A program made the translations under genes and the position numbers. Below the pieces are notes generated by a model, which worked only from the letters and a program-made list of their open reading frames with translations, made no database searches and was not told the origin of the DNA. Below, one piece after another: positions 46,791 to 59,400 of a DNA stretch of 64,000 nt (the first letter of the stretch is position 1; each line of letters opens with the position of its first letter). Source of the stretch: Mya arenaria (taxonomy: Eukaryota; Mollusca; Bivalvia; Myida; Myidae); assembly GCF_026914265.1 (NCBI RefSeq), contig NC_069138.1:34278598-34342597 (forward strand), in the 5' to 3' direction.

Positions 46791-47290
46791 ACGTGCATGT
46801 AATATACATATTTGTTCATTTCACAGCCACAGCTTAAGAAGGCATATATGCATGTAATATACATGTATGTTTATTTCAAAGTCATATGTATGTTATATAC
46901 ATGTATGATCATTTCAAAGTCACGTGCTTGAACTATGTGTTCATTTCGCAAATTATGCATGTAGTTTGTGTTTATTTCATAGTCACATGCATATGATATT
47001 GGTTTATTTCACAGTCACTTGTTTGTATGTGGTATGTTTATTTCACAGTCACATGCATATGATATTGGTTTATTTCACAGTAACTTGTATGTGGTATGTT
47101 TATTTCACAGTCACATGCATGTGATATTGGTTTATTTCACAGTCATAAATTGCATTTGATATTGGTTTATTTCACAGTCACGTGCATATGATATTGACTT
47201 ATTTCACAGTCACACGCATGTGATTTCTTTTGTTTTCATTTTACAGTCACATGCATGAAATATTGATTCATTTCACAGTCTCTTGCATGT
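46791..47290 (+). repeat. Degenerate gene-proximal edge of array III
   Basis: Diverged units with ATGTAATATACAT, ATTTCGCAAATTATGCATG near 46947 and GATATTGGTTTATTTCACAG, colinear with the edge before gene A (10671-11165). It ends at CATTTCACAGTCTCTTGCATGTC. Confidence 0.88.
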
Positions 47291-47521
47291 CTTGAAAAAG
47301 TACTCATTGTTAATGGAATTATGTCAGGTTGTGGCATCGTGCTCGTTTGGAATTGTTAACATTGAAAAAAACTCAGGCGAAATAGGTTCCCCCAGGCCCT
47401 TGATTCCACTGTTTTATTAATTCGAAAAAATGGCAGGATTCATCCTTTAAGAAATATTTCTTAAAATAATCGTTTGTGCCGTGCTCATCTGTGTACCATT
47501 TTCTGTCGACAGGAACTCATT
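47291..47521 (+). promoter_or_regulatory. Conserved 5' flank of gene C with palindrome and splice acceptor
   Basis: Closely matches the flank of gene A. A 20-bp perfect palindrome centred on GAAATATTTC lies at 47446-47465, and a probable 5' UTR splice acceptor (TTTTCTGTCGACAG) ends at 47512. Whether the palindrome acts as DNA site, intron element or neither is unknown. Confidence 0.6.
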
Positions 47522-50500
47522 ATGGCGGGAAAACTTTCACGAGAACAGAAGGATCAACTTGAGGATTGGATTGGACAGGGCCCGAAGACCTTTCGCTTGT
47601 TGTACGCAATCACACGAGATGGTTGCTCGGCGGGGACCTTCCACACAAAATGTGACAAACAAGGACCCACTGTGACTGTACTGTATAATCCCTCCGGGTC
47701 CGTGTACGGGGGATACACCTCATCGGATTGGAATAGAAATTTGAGTGGTTTCAGCAGTGATGCAGCTGCATTTTTATTCCAACTAGCTTTCTCTGGAAAG
47801 ACAACAATGGCAAAATTCTGCGTTAAAGATCCTACCCAAAGTATCTTTAATTACCCGAGTCACGGACCCTTATTTGGTTCAAATAATCTTTTCCCATTCT
47901 ACGATTCCGTTCAAGAATCAAAAGGTGTTTTCAAACTGAACGGAAACAACTCTTTTTCTACGTGCTATAACATGGATGGAGTACCATCGTGGGCAGAGAT
48001 TAACAACGGAAACTTGGACGTCAATGAGCTAGAAGTGTATCAACTTACAGGTATAACTATACTACACGTATAATTCTAAAATGTGATGATGATTATGATG
48101 ATGATGATGATGGATGATGATGATGATGATAATGATGATGATGATGATGATGATGATCGTTGTTTTGATTTTCAGAAGGAAGGGAACCAGACGTTCAACT
48201 GGACAGAAGCTGGCGAACAGTTCCTGACCTGAACGACAAGGTCTACCTATCTTATTTTACCCCGTGTTATAAGAACAAAAAACTCGTAAAAATGTCATAC
48301 GATATTATAGTCATTGATTTATTATTTTTTTTAGTGACGTAAAATGATTAAAAATTAAAACTTTGAATATTACAATACTTATACTCGGCCACATGTTTAC
48401 GAAAAACACATTCTATGATAACGTATGTTTTTGAAAAGAATAAGAAAATATACAGTTTCAATATATTTGAAGTTTCGTGGTAAAAATGATATATTATTGA
48501 GACTGAGATTCTAATGTGAGTACATGTGTGTTACTGGGTCTCACTGTGACCTTCATTTTCAAATTCCTTACAGACACTTTCTGAACTTACTACAGCAATT
48601 CAGGGCCAAACAACTCCAAGAAAAGCGAAAATGGCCGGCTACAGACTGACCCTTTTTGGACCTGTTGGTTCCGGCAAGTCCAGTTACTGTAACACGATAA
48701 TGACAGCCTTCCAGGGTCGGGTTAGTCACAGGGCCGCATGTGGGAAAGGGGATACAAGCGTCACAAATACGGTATGTTTAATGAAGGCAATGTAACATAA
48801 TGAATTCTCTTTCACATCTAGAAATTTCATGAGTGTCATCATTAAAGGTAAGATACCAGTCCTTCTTGCAGAGTGGTAGTGGTTAAACAGAGGTTAGATT
48901 TTTAACTCGTAGAAAAAAGTTGTTATCAAAGCCTTTTTTGTCGTCCGCTTCTTCGTCGCTGTGCAAACTCGGCCCCTGGCCAAAACCACAATACCGTTAC
49001 ATATATCAAACACCAATTTAGCATTCTGATATAGACTTCGTATCATTTTAGAACCTTATTTGAGTATCGAGTCATTATATTTTATCCCCCGCCTTGAAAA
49101 GGCGAGGGGATATAGTAATGGTAGGCGCTCGTCCGTGCGTGCGTGCGTCCGTGTGTGCGTCCGTCTGTCCCACATTCATTTCTTTGCATCTCCTCTTTCA
49201 TTTCTCATGCGATTTCTACCAAACTTTCACAGATTGATGATCATAAAGTGAAGCAGCGCATATTGTCGGGCTTTCCCGATTCGACCATTTTTGAAAGAGT
49301 TATTGCCTTTTGCTTATTTTACATTTAAAATTGGCTTCTTCGCCACTGCTCTTACGTTTTTCATGCGAATTCTACCAAACTTTCACAGATTGATGATCAT
49401 AAAGTGAAGCAGCGCATATTGTCTGTCTTTTGTGATTTGACCATTTTTGAAAGAGTTATTGCCCTTTGCTTATTTTACATTTAAAATTGGTTTCTTCGCA
49501 ACTCCTCTTACGTTTTTCATGCGATTTCTACCAAACTTTAACAGATTGATGACTATAAAGTGACGCAGCGCATATTTTCGGGCTTTTGCGATTCAACCAT
49601 TTTTGAAAGAGTTATAGCCCTTTGTTTATTTTACATTTAAAATTGGTTTCTTCGCAACTCCTCTTACGTTTTTCATGCAATTTATACCAAACTTTAACAG
49701 ATTGATGACTATATAGTGACGCAGCGCATATTGTCGGGCTTTCGTGATTCGGCCATTTTTGAAAGAGTTATTGCCCTTTTTTACATTTAAAATTTGATTC
49801 TTCGCAACTCCTCTTACGTTTTTCATGCAATTTATACCAAACTTTAACAGATTGATGACTATTTAGTGACGCAGCGCATATTGTCGGGCTATATATTGCC
49901 CTTTCTTTATTTTACATTTAAAATTGGTTTCTTCGCAACTCCTCTAACGTTTATGATTATATAGTGACGCAGCGCATATTGTCAGGCTTTTGCAATTTGA
50001 CCTTTTTTGAAAGAGTTATTGCCCTTTCTTAATTTTACGCATTTCTTATGTTCCTGAGAAACTACCCTTACTATTGATTGGTTTCGTTACAAAGAAATGC
50101 ACCCATGAGGCGGGGGATATAGCTGTCTGTGACCGCTTTTGTTGTATTTCCAGTATCACCCATACACGGTAAGGACAGAGGCGAGCGGCTTTCTGAGTTT
50201 CAAGCTGTGTGACACACGAGGAATATCAGACAAGGCATGCCTGGATTTGACGGAGTACAAGCACCTTGTACAAGGACATATGCCAGAATATTATGAGGTG
50301 AAGGTCAAAATAATATGAATATTTTTTTTTACTTTTTTACAATTATAACATTAGCCCTTCAGGTCAAAATAATATGAATATTTTTTTTTTAATTTTTTAC
50401 AATTATAACATTAGCCCTTCATCCAAAGCTTTGCTTTTTTAAAATAAAAACGTATAGGCGACAGTATAAATGTTAGTTTTAATAGGCAAATACATGCACA

Positions 50501-52017
50501 AACATTGGTGTTTTACAACAGTTTTGCTGAAATTAAAACAAGCTCATGTACTCAAGGCATATTTTTTCAGTGGAAAGTGTATCGCGTGTAGAGTTCAAGG
50601 TCACATTTGGTGGTCAATGTTGCACCGGATGGATTTTGTAGCCACATATCATTTTAAAACAAATATGCAACGTTATTTTTTACCTGATATTCAATCAATC
50701 TTTACATATTTATATAGCACTATTTTAAAACCTTTGTTAAGATAAATGGGATTCTAATCAAACTTTTATTCAGCATATATGTTACATGTATATACTAATG
50801 GCTATCCGTCCGGGACATTTGTAACACTCCTGTGTCACCCCTTGTTTTACTTTTGAATTATCCATTAAAGTTTAATCCCGAAGTTGAGTTATCACTGGAC
50901 GATTCGCATTTCGTCTTGCGGCCCAGCCTTGAAGACAAGACCCACTGCGTGGTTTTCGTGCTGGACGTTTCGTCCCTTGACGGTCTGTCCGCTGAAATAC
51001 TGCAGAAGCTTCGTGCCTTGAAAATGTTTTGCATCAGGAAAGGTAACTTGGCTTTTGTTGAATGCAATTTGTCATTCGGAACTCCTCGGTTATTTTCCAT
51101 CGCAAACAACCACGGATGTATGCCGGTTCATCAGTGGAAGTAGTTCATAAAATTTTAAATAATAGTATGTATTATTATAGTGTTTTAAGAGTATTTTGTA
51201 TACCTGCGTTTCAATTGATTGCCAGTGAAGTGTTTCATTGCATAAATAATTAAGAATCCCGAAAGTAAAGTCATAAAGTCTAACTGCTAATTTGAAATTA
51301 CTTTGCGATCTACTTGCAGTGTAGTTAATTGTTAAGATTTCTGACATTGTAAACCGTCCATATATACATCCGAGGATGTTTTCGATGGAAAATTGCCGAG
51401 GAGTTCCGATGTGCAATTTGTATGGAATATTGATGTAGGGAAAAGGTCAGGGACAACTCAACCTGTATGCGTATGCTTCCTATAATTAATGTAAGAAATG
51501 TTTAGGGGTTTTTTTTAAGTTAATTTGATTTTATGTATAATTAGGCCCATAATATGCTTAGTCTAACGTATACAATTATTGTCCCAGTTCTCGTGATTAC
51601 TACTAAGTATATACTAATTAATTTGGGCGTTGTAACAACATATGTCTTTTATGGTATCATATTTCAGGCGTATCTCAAGCAATCCTCTTGACTCACATTG
51701 AACTGATAGACCCTGAACTTGGCGTGGATTTGTCAACCGTCTTCAAGAGCGCCCAAGTTGCAGAGAGTGTTAAGAAAGCATCAGATCTTCTTGGACTTCC
51801 GCGAAACTCAATCCATCCCGTGAAGAACTATGAATGTGAAGTCGCCTCCGATGAGAAGATAAATTGTCTGGCTCTGCTTGCTTTTCAACAAATTCTTTAT
51901 GCTGCCGAAGATGGAGTGGAAAATTTGCTGATGAAGAGAGAATCCGCTAGTAACAAACCTGGCAGAGAACTTGTGGAGGTTTGCGGCTCCGAGTGTGTGG
52001 ATGAGTCTTCAAAGTAG
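47522..52017 (+). CDS. IFI44L: IFI44-like protein (TLDc plus GTPase domain), gene C
   Basis: Six coding exons: 47522-48050, 48176-48240, 48574-48771, 50154-50297, 50871-51042 and 51668-52017. Lengths and phases equal those of gene A, giving 485 residues, and all junctions are GT/AG. Residues about 10-175 are TLDc; the P-loop GPVGSGKS lies near 227-234, DTRG near 284, and LLTHIELID near 376. The C-terminus is CGSECVDESSK, close to gene A. Intron 3 is longer than in A because of a 1-kb repeat insertion (49083-50119). The gene looks intact and transcribable. Antiviral function is inferred from the family. It is the copy next to the surviving copper-transporter exons, so it may sit at the ancestral position. 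Confidence 0.9.
48084..48157 (+). repeat. GAT microsatellite in intron 1 of gene C
   Basis: Interrupted GAT/ATG repeat just before the exon 2 acceptor, at the position shared with genes A and B. Confidence 0.9.
49083..50119. mobile_element. Non-autonomous element in intron 3 of gene C
   Basis: Perfect 12-bp inverted ends: TATCCCCCGCCT (49083-49094) and AGGCGGGGGATA (50108-50119). The left end continues into a short foldback (GCCTTGAAAAGGCGAGGGG). A GCGTGCGTCCGTGTG-type simple repeat follows. The interior has about five copies of a 156-bp tandem repeat, anchored by AGATTGATGA at 49231, 49387, 49543, 49699 and 49849, the later ones truncated. Introns 3 of genes A and B lack it, which gives two empty sites. 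No coding capacity. Confidence 0.8.
50302..50420 (+). repeat. 60-bp tandem duplication in intron 4 of gene C
   Basis: Two adjacent copies of about 60 bp starting AGGTCAAAATAATATGAATA and ending ATTAGCCCTTC, directly behind the exon 4 donor. Genes A and B have one copy. Confidence 0.85.
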
Positions 52018-54488
52018 ATGAACTTCGTGTGGAAAACATTAGCAAAATGGCTATTTTCAAAGATATGAATACATTTTGTATGTGTATATTCTGTTTTCGT
52101 TGTCAGTGTATAGACTTGAAAAGAAACTGTTACTGCCCGTTACTGCCTTGGACGATTTGTCCAAGTGATATAAACATTTAAAGGACAACTTGTCCAAGTG
52201 ACTGGACTTTGTGTTGACGACTGATCAAAGTTACTGAACTTTATAGCTCATAAAAACTAGCACTCTTTATGATAAACGTTATCAAGCAATGCTAGTTATC
52301 GAAAATACGAAAATGATAATTTTCTCTTTTGTTTTTTGTTTATATATACTTAAAATAATGTTCCTGCCCGTACAATGGTGATCGCTGACGCAACAGTTAT
52401 AGTTCGATTGTTCTTTCCACATAACGGTGAAGCAAAATATTACTAAACGCACCTTCGATGATGAAACAATTTATTGCCATTTAAACAAATGTAAGTTAAA
52501 TGTGTGACTAACAATTGCATTTGAATGCTATAAATATAATTATTCACAACTTGACAAGAAAACACAAAGTATACAAGTAGGAAGACATTTTTTTTCAAAC
52601 AAAACATAATAGAACAAGAGTATGAAATAGAACAACACAGGATACACACTATTTCGGCGTTTTTAAGTACAAAACAACTCACAAACCTTACAAATTAGAA
52701 CGCCAACATAAATATTTAATATAGAGGATAATTGTTTGTTTCAGTGTGATATCAAAATATATTTCACCGAGTGAGCGCAAAAAACTTGTATTTCACGAGT
52801 GGCAAAGCCAGGAGTGACATGTTCACAAGATAAAACATATTCCTATTTGACAGTGAAACAAACAATCACTATTTTGTTTTCATGCCCAAAATTGGAATTA
52901 AAAGACTTTTTTTAGAAAAACGCGCCAATTTGTATGCACACGTAACGTCAATTCGGAAATGACGTCGTTGAATTTGTGTCCCAGCCCTGTGTGCGCTGAC
53001 GTTTGATTGGAACCCAATGTGGGATTCAATTTCAAAACATTTGCAAATCTCAAAATTTTCACTTTTCAAAAAAAGTGAAAAATCATTTTATTTCACTGAA
53101 AAATCTCTATAAACCACCAGAAAGCATATAATAAACTGTCATATTTATGCCGTACTAGCATATGTAGTGTAACTATTAGTTATAGTTTCCCATAGAGTCT
53201 AATAAATTATGTTGCTGACTAATAAGCAAGAACATATAATTACTTTTGTTCACTAACGCGTATTTACTTAAACTTCGGCATCATTAGACATTGTTTTAAT
53301 TACATTTCAAATGAATAGAGGCCATGCATCACGATTGCTATTGGTAAAATTTCGATTTCAATTCCAAAATTTTAAATTTGATTTTTTTTTCAATTTTTAC
53401 CAAGCCCCATTTTCAATAAAGACATTATGGGGTTTTTTAAGAAACAAATTAATAAAATTACAAGTTACACTTTAAAACATCATTTTAATACATCATATCA
53501 TAAAAGTACTGTCTTTAGGGTGTTATTCAAAATATAATCCATGCAAAATAATAAAATTTTAAACATATAAATAATCTGATGTTAATACCTAAATGCACTC
53601 AAACATCTTTGCATCCTAATGATGGGTGGCATACCTTTATTAATACTAGAAAATGAGTTAGTAAACAATGCCAATTAGTTAAATCATCATACTTTAATAC
53701 AATAATGGTATAACACTTAACTTATGTTAACAATTATTTCGAGACGAATTTCTTAGAAACATAAACTAGCTTTGACATAATAGAACCCATTTAAGTTCAC
53801 ATTTACCCTTTAAGGCAATTCATAGACAAAATAAATGTAATAGCAATTCTCTGCTGTTTAAAGTATTGCAGAACTAAAATTAGCTAAATACAACTTGTTC
53901 ATTATACGACAAAGTAGTATAGAACAAAACAATAACAGTAACAGAATCATTATACGTGTGTACTTTCACTAATGTCAAGTTGATATGCTACTTTGTCTGT
54001 CATTATTACATACATGTAATATTAATAAATATGGTCATTTAAAACACATCATGTGGCTTAATACAGACACACAATTATATCCTTGTTCAGTTATCAGATT
54101 GTTCAAAAATGGCACCATGTTTATGAAAATAAAGTTGTTTCCTAACATCCGGACTATAGGCAAGAAACAGAGCAGCGAATCAGTGGAAGCAATGCTTTCT
54201 CCATAAATACATCCATCCGTTCATGATGTGGTGGCCGCAATGGGTTGCTTTGTTGCATACACATTCACTGCACATGAATACTCTTCGTTTCGATGACAAC
54301 GATGACATGATTACGTACATAATGTATGTTCACTGAACTTTGTTGTATGTTTTAATAAAGCAAAGTCAATAATCACTTCGTTGTTCACTATGACACCACA
54401 AAATGTTCTGTTGCATCCTCTGTGAATTAATTAGTTCTCATCAATACAATACACATTGCATTAACATGAGCACACGTAGGATCGCGTG
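52018..54488. other. Non-coding region between gene C and the copper-transporter gene
   Basis: The 3' UTR and flank of gene C. Parts match the flanks of A (52100-52370) and B (52120-53650). No canonical AATAAA follows closely; AATACA at about 52068 is a possible variant. A small repeat insertion lies at 52731-53140. Between 53700 and 54488 I see AT-rich sequence, probably the 3' UTR side of the - strand transporter gene. Confidence 0.6.
52731..52866. mobile_element. MITE-like foldback element
   Basis: Inverted ends of about 18 bp with two mismatches: ATTGTTTGTTTCAGTGTG at the left and its near complement ending AACAAACAAT at 52866. The matching flank of gene B lacks about 400 bp here (29720-29770 runs straight across), so the inserted segment is probably longer, about 52725-53140, including GTGAAAAATCATTTTATTTCAC near the right side. 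Confidence 0.55.
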
Positions 54489-55430
54489 TCAACTAATTTC
54501 AGTGACGTCACCACTGTTCCTACTATTGGCGTCATTTCCGGGCGGTGTGTAAGAAGCGTTTGTAAGTCCTGTCTGGCTGTTGTGAGGGGAAGTATACACT
54601 TCTGTCTGCAGTCTGGTAAACAAGAGGCGGTTTCGGGCGTTCACAGCACCAAATACGAAGTACCCAACTCCTGAGCCTGAAATAGACATTTGTGTTCAGA
54701 TGTATCTGCTAGTTGACCTATTACCATATATTGTGTTCAATAGCAATCATTATTTGAAGCTCTGTTAATAACAAAACAGTGTTTTGTCAAATAGTTAGGC
54801 GAGTATTAGGTTAAAACAAAACTAATATAAAACCAACCCAGTTCCGTTATGTGAACCAACCTAAAACCAAATACGCTCCAGGAGGCACACAGTCACTTTA
54901 TACAAGCTAACACAATTATGAAACGAAATACAGGCATTCAAAATATCCAAATTTAAAACAAAGTTGTTATTCAACCACAAATACCACAAACTTCGTATTG
55001 AGCAAAATTTATTATGGTTTTTTTCATGTCCTAGTTTATGAGTTTCAAATACCGAAGAATGTTGACAAAAATTTCAAAAACACTAGACTCTAATACCATA
55101 CTTTAAAAACAACGAACATTGTCAGCCAATGGAATAGCAGACTGGTAATACTTAAGTTAACTAGGCTTAATCGTTAATATTTTTAACTTTCGCGGGTGTT
55201 TAAAGGTCCGCCTACTGCCACTCATCAGGTACAAACTCCCTGCGTCAGATTTGCTACGCTTACTCCGCCCATTCTTAATCATTAATATACTACTTCATGT
55301 CATCTAACTATTACCTAGCATCACAGCTATAAAGATGTATGCGTCAAAGGTCATCACCGCCAACATGAGCAGGTATCCCAGCAGTAGGTTGAGGGTGTGA
55401 AGCACGTACGCGCTGATGTGGTACTGAATC
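54489..55430 (-). CDS. SLC31A1: CTR/SLC31-type copper transporter, last two coding exons
   Basis: Two exons on the - strand: 55315-55430 (116 nt) and 54489-54676 (188 nt), joined in phase 1 with AG/GT junctions. The first encodes YHISAYVLHTLNLLLGYLLM and on to MTFDAYIFIAVML, which is TM2 with the MxxxM motif (MLAVM) and the start of TM3. The second begins GSGVGYFVFG, the GxxxG-type TM3 signature, followed by a polar tail of about 50 residues. CTR proteins are trimeric plasma-membrane or vesicular Cu(I) importers. The Met-rich N-terminus and TM1 are not in the window or not recognised, so the upstream exons are expected at higher coordinates. The gene converges on IFI44-like gene C. The tail is longer than in human CTR1. 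Confidence 0.82.
54677..55314 (-). other. Last intron of the copper-transporter gene
   Basis: 638 bp between the two exons. Its 3' part (54677-55100) is paralogous to 15938-16260 behind gene A, which shows how far the duplicated module extends into this gene. Confidence 0.7.
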
Positions 55431-56312
55431 CTGCAATATTGTAGGGAACACAGATGTACACACTTGAAAAGTCACTTTTATCACAGTGTTGAGAAGTAAA
55501 AGGATCAACAGCCATTGTCTCTATTAATATGTGTACCAATTTTCATTAAATATATTGAACGGTTTTGGAGATATGGACGACGACGCCAACAACAACAGTA
55601 CACAATTTGATCAACAAAATGTGAGGTTAATGCCTTAGAATCGCCTTAATAAGGGACACCACAGAGGTATTCAATGAGTGAAAAAACATTATTATGTAAT
55701 CATTATCGAAGAAACGATGGGGATAACATTTACATACATAAGCTGCATAATTATCTGGGGCCGTGATACTAACGGTCTCAAGTCTGAGTCTGGACTCCCA
55801 CTCACTAATTACACTCTATTTTTAACGGTGTTTACAAAGAGACTCAGACTGAAAACATGAGCAACTACGTAGCTGTGTCAAGTGAATTAAATCTCAACTG
55901 TCATGGCGGACAGACAACTCGATAGATATTACCGGTACCGTTGATTTAGGTTGCCTCGTCGACCGCGGGTATTTGCCGACAGAAACAACCCTTTAGAAAT
56001 TCTGAGTTGAGAGTATCCGGAAAAAATATAGATTCTTTCCTGAATCAATAGTTGGCATCATAATCACGGCCCCTGACCTACCACCCCAGTCAAATAAAGG
56101 TATTAATAAGCCCATTTCAGATGTTTAAATTGTGCACGGTTTGAACTTGTGAAATGTGTGTAGTTTCAACTAGACATGGATGCGTAGCAGACTTCATTGG
56201 CAATGCAGTGGGTTCTTTCTTCATTTCTTCAATTTAAAGGGAATGGTGACTGTACCCTTACATTAGAGAAAAGTAGCGTCGTTTTGGCAAAAAGTGAAAA
56301 ATACTTACATGA
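55431..56312. other. Probable upstream intron of the copper-transporter gene
   Basis: No coding exon recognised. It includes a segment (about 55540-55590, CATTAAATATATTGAACGG then GGAGATATGGACGACGACG) that resembles a common interspersed-repeat end in invertebrates. Otherwise nothing is supported. Confidence 0.45.
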
Positions 56313-56488
56313 TTAACATAACATAACATAACATAACATAATGTTTATTGTAGTACAAGGCCTCCGGCCCAAAATACAAATATCAGAGAATTACATAATA
56401 GTGGTGACAGAGTTATGCATATATAAGTAGTATAAATATAAAACTGTATAATACAAATATATCAGGAAAATATAACTATGATAGAAAA

Positions 56489-59400
56489 CTATCGATCACG
56501 AATGAATTCCTCTCGAATAGCAAAAGCCTTTGCAATATAGTGTGCAACCAATATAACACTTCGCCTATTGTAGTCTGATAATAGTTTGTAAAACAAGCGA
56601 AGCGTTATCATTCTATTTTCAAGTTGGTCATACAAGTACGTTTGTCTAACATCATTATACAACGGACAGAGTAATAAAAAGTGGTATTCATCCTCTATAA
56701 CATAGATATTTCGTTTCAAACAATAAGGACAAAACCTGAAGTCCCGATCAATGTTATCGTGTCGGCCTTTTTCAATTTGCAATACGTGACTAGAGCAACG
56801 GAAATTAGAAAACGTCTTTTTCAATATGAATGGTAGATCCATGGAAAGGTATCTTTCTGGGTTTAAAAGACTTTTATAATGTCTGTAGTGCAGCGCTTTC
56901 GGAGAAGAATCAACAAATCCCTGCATCTTCTGCATTGCACAGTCTTTAAGTCTGCTTTTAAATAGCACAATAAAGTTTGTTATATTTCCTACTTCGCCAG
57001 CGATCCATGCAAAACCGAAACCATGTTCGAATAAAAGTATTTTCACTCCTGTGGCCCATGTTGTCTTGCCAGCACCGTCTAACTCGCGAAGCATTAGATA
57101 ACAGTTTTTAGGGTACCTATAGTTAGGCATGCTTATCAGTTTTGTCCAATACTTTACACAACGAGTCATATATATCACATTTAAAGGAAGTCTTCCACAC
57201 TCGCTCAACGCTAAACAGTTAGAAACATTTCTATTTAGACATGCTATATATTTACAAAAGCTTGTATGTACACGTTCGACATTTTCAATATGACAATATC
57301 CCCATAACTCAGATGAATAACACAATATAGGTGCAACTATCGAATCAAACAGTTTGAATGCATCCTTCAACTGAAAGTATCCAAAACGTTTCTGAAACGC
57401 ATATATATTTGACACTGCCTTCGTAGCCTGCAGTCTAAGTGTATCTTGAGTTTTAGTCCATGATAATGTAGGCGTAAAAAACGCCCCGAGATACTTATAA
57501 CATGAAACTACGTCAACTTGGTTTCCGTTATAGTACCATTTTTCATATGCTCTAAGTTGTCCACCTCGTCTGAATACCATAACCTTGGATTTGTCAATGT
57601 TGATTTTCATCCCAGTTATGTTACAAAACTCTTCAATGTAATTTATTTGTCTTTGTAAATTTTGTTTTGTGTCTGCAACACCTGCTACGTCATCAGCAAA
57701 CATGAAAGCATACATATCATCAATGTTGTCATTTATGTAAATTCCAGACTCGCATTTCAGCTTTAGGAACTCGACTAGATCATTAATAAACAATGAAAAA
57801 ATCATCGGAGAACTTACACAGCCCTGTTTTGTGCCTATTGAACATTTAAAGTACCGCGTCAGTCCGTTTTTAACCTTTACACATGATTTCAAGTTCCTGT
57901 ACATACACTGAAATATTATCAGGAATTTACTGTTCTCTTGTATGCCTTTTCTTGATAAGCTTCTCCATAAGTTCTCGTGTATACAGGAGTCAAAGGCCTT
58001 GAAAAAGTCGATATAAAAAACGTACATTCTCCCCTTCTTTCGACACAAGTATTTTTGAATAACAGCATGTAAATTAAAAATATTGTCTATTGTCGAGTAT
58101 TTCTTTCGAAACCCAGCCTGAGATTCGCTCACAACTCCGTTATCTTCACACCACCGTGATAGTCTCTTATTTAAAATATTGGTAAATATTTTACTTATGC
58201 TTGAAATAAGCGAAATCGCCCTGTAATTATTTGGCTCGTCCTTAGACCCCTTTTTGTGCAACGGTACAATGATACTCTCGCTCCATTCAACAGGGAATAC
58301 ACCGCTATCGTATATATTGTTAAATAATTCCCGTAAATACGGTAAAATAATTCCACTGGTATTCTTAAACATTTCTATGCATAATCCGTCATTTCCAGGG
58401 CTACAATCTTTTTTTAACGTAGTTATACCTAATAGTATTTCATCGTTAGTTATCTCCCTTTCTAGTTCATTTGCATTTGTATCACGTGCAAGCTCCTCAA
58501 ACGCGTTTTGTTCATCTTGTGTGTAAACAATATTTGTTTCACTATATAAGTCTGAAAAGTATTCTACCCATGTTTCAGATGATATATTGTTATCTTTTAC
58601 AACATTTATTTTATTCGATTTCTTAACTTGCCGCCAGAACTCTTTCGGGTTGTTTCGAGAGTCAATCAGTTTTTCTCTGTTAGATCTCTCCGCTGCCTCC
58701 TTTTTTGATCTGCATATATTTTTAAATGCATTTCTAGCGTCAATATACTTTTGTAAATCTTCACTATTGTTCGATATTCGATAACGACGTAAAAGTTTGT
58801 ATTTTGTCTGTTTAGCCGTATCACAAGCTTTGCACCACCAGTCCGGCTGCTCGTTTTCAACAGTCATACGCGAAGACCCATTTTGCCTAACACACATGTC
58901 TTCACCAGCGTTTTTGAATACATCTATAAATGCACTTAGCTTATCAACAGGATTTGTTGTTACTACACTATTTACGAACGATTCGTATAATGTTGAAAAT
59001 TTACTCATAAAGTTATCTTTACACTCGTCGCGCCATTTGTACTTAACGTACTTACGAATCTGGTCGCCTTCGTCATGACACTGTAGTCTAAACGTGTTGG
59101 TTTTCAATGTACAATAGAGCGGGAAATGATCGGAAAAATCTGCTACATCGACACCAAAGTCACAAAAATGCTCAAATAATTCAGTTGAAGCAACAATATA
59201 ATCGACCACACTTTTTCCGTTATTAGCCATACAAGTGAAATTTCCCTCCTTGTCATCAAAGAGACGACCATTTAATAAATGCACGTCATGGGTACAGCAT
59301 AATTCAATAAGTGATAACCCAAATTTGTTTAACACTAAGTCTTTTGTGCTACGCGGTAAACAAAACTCATCTCCAGGATAGTCTGTTTTTGTATTATAAA

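Noticed and set aside
50470-50745. 91-residue open frame in gene C
   Set aside because: It falls in intron 4, and the aligned introns of genes A and B do not conserve the frame.
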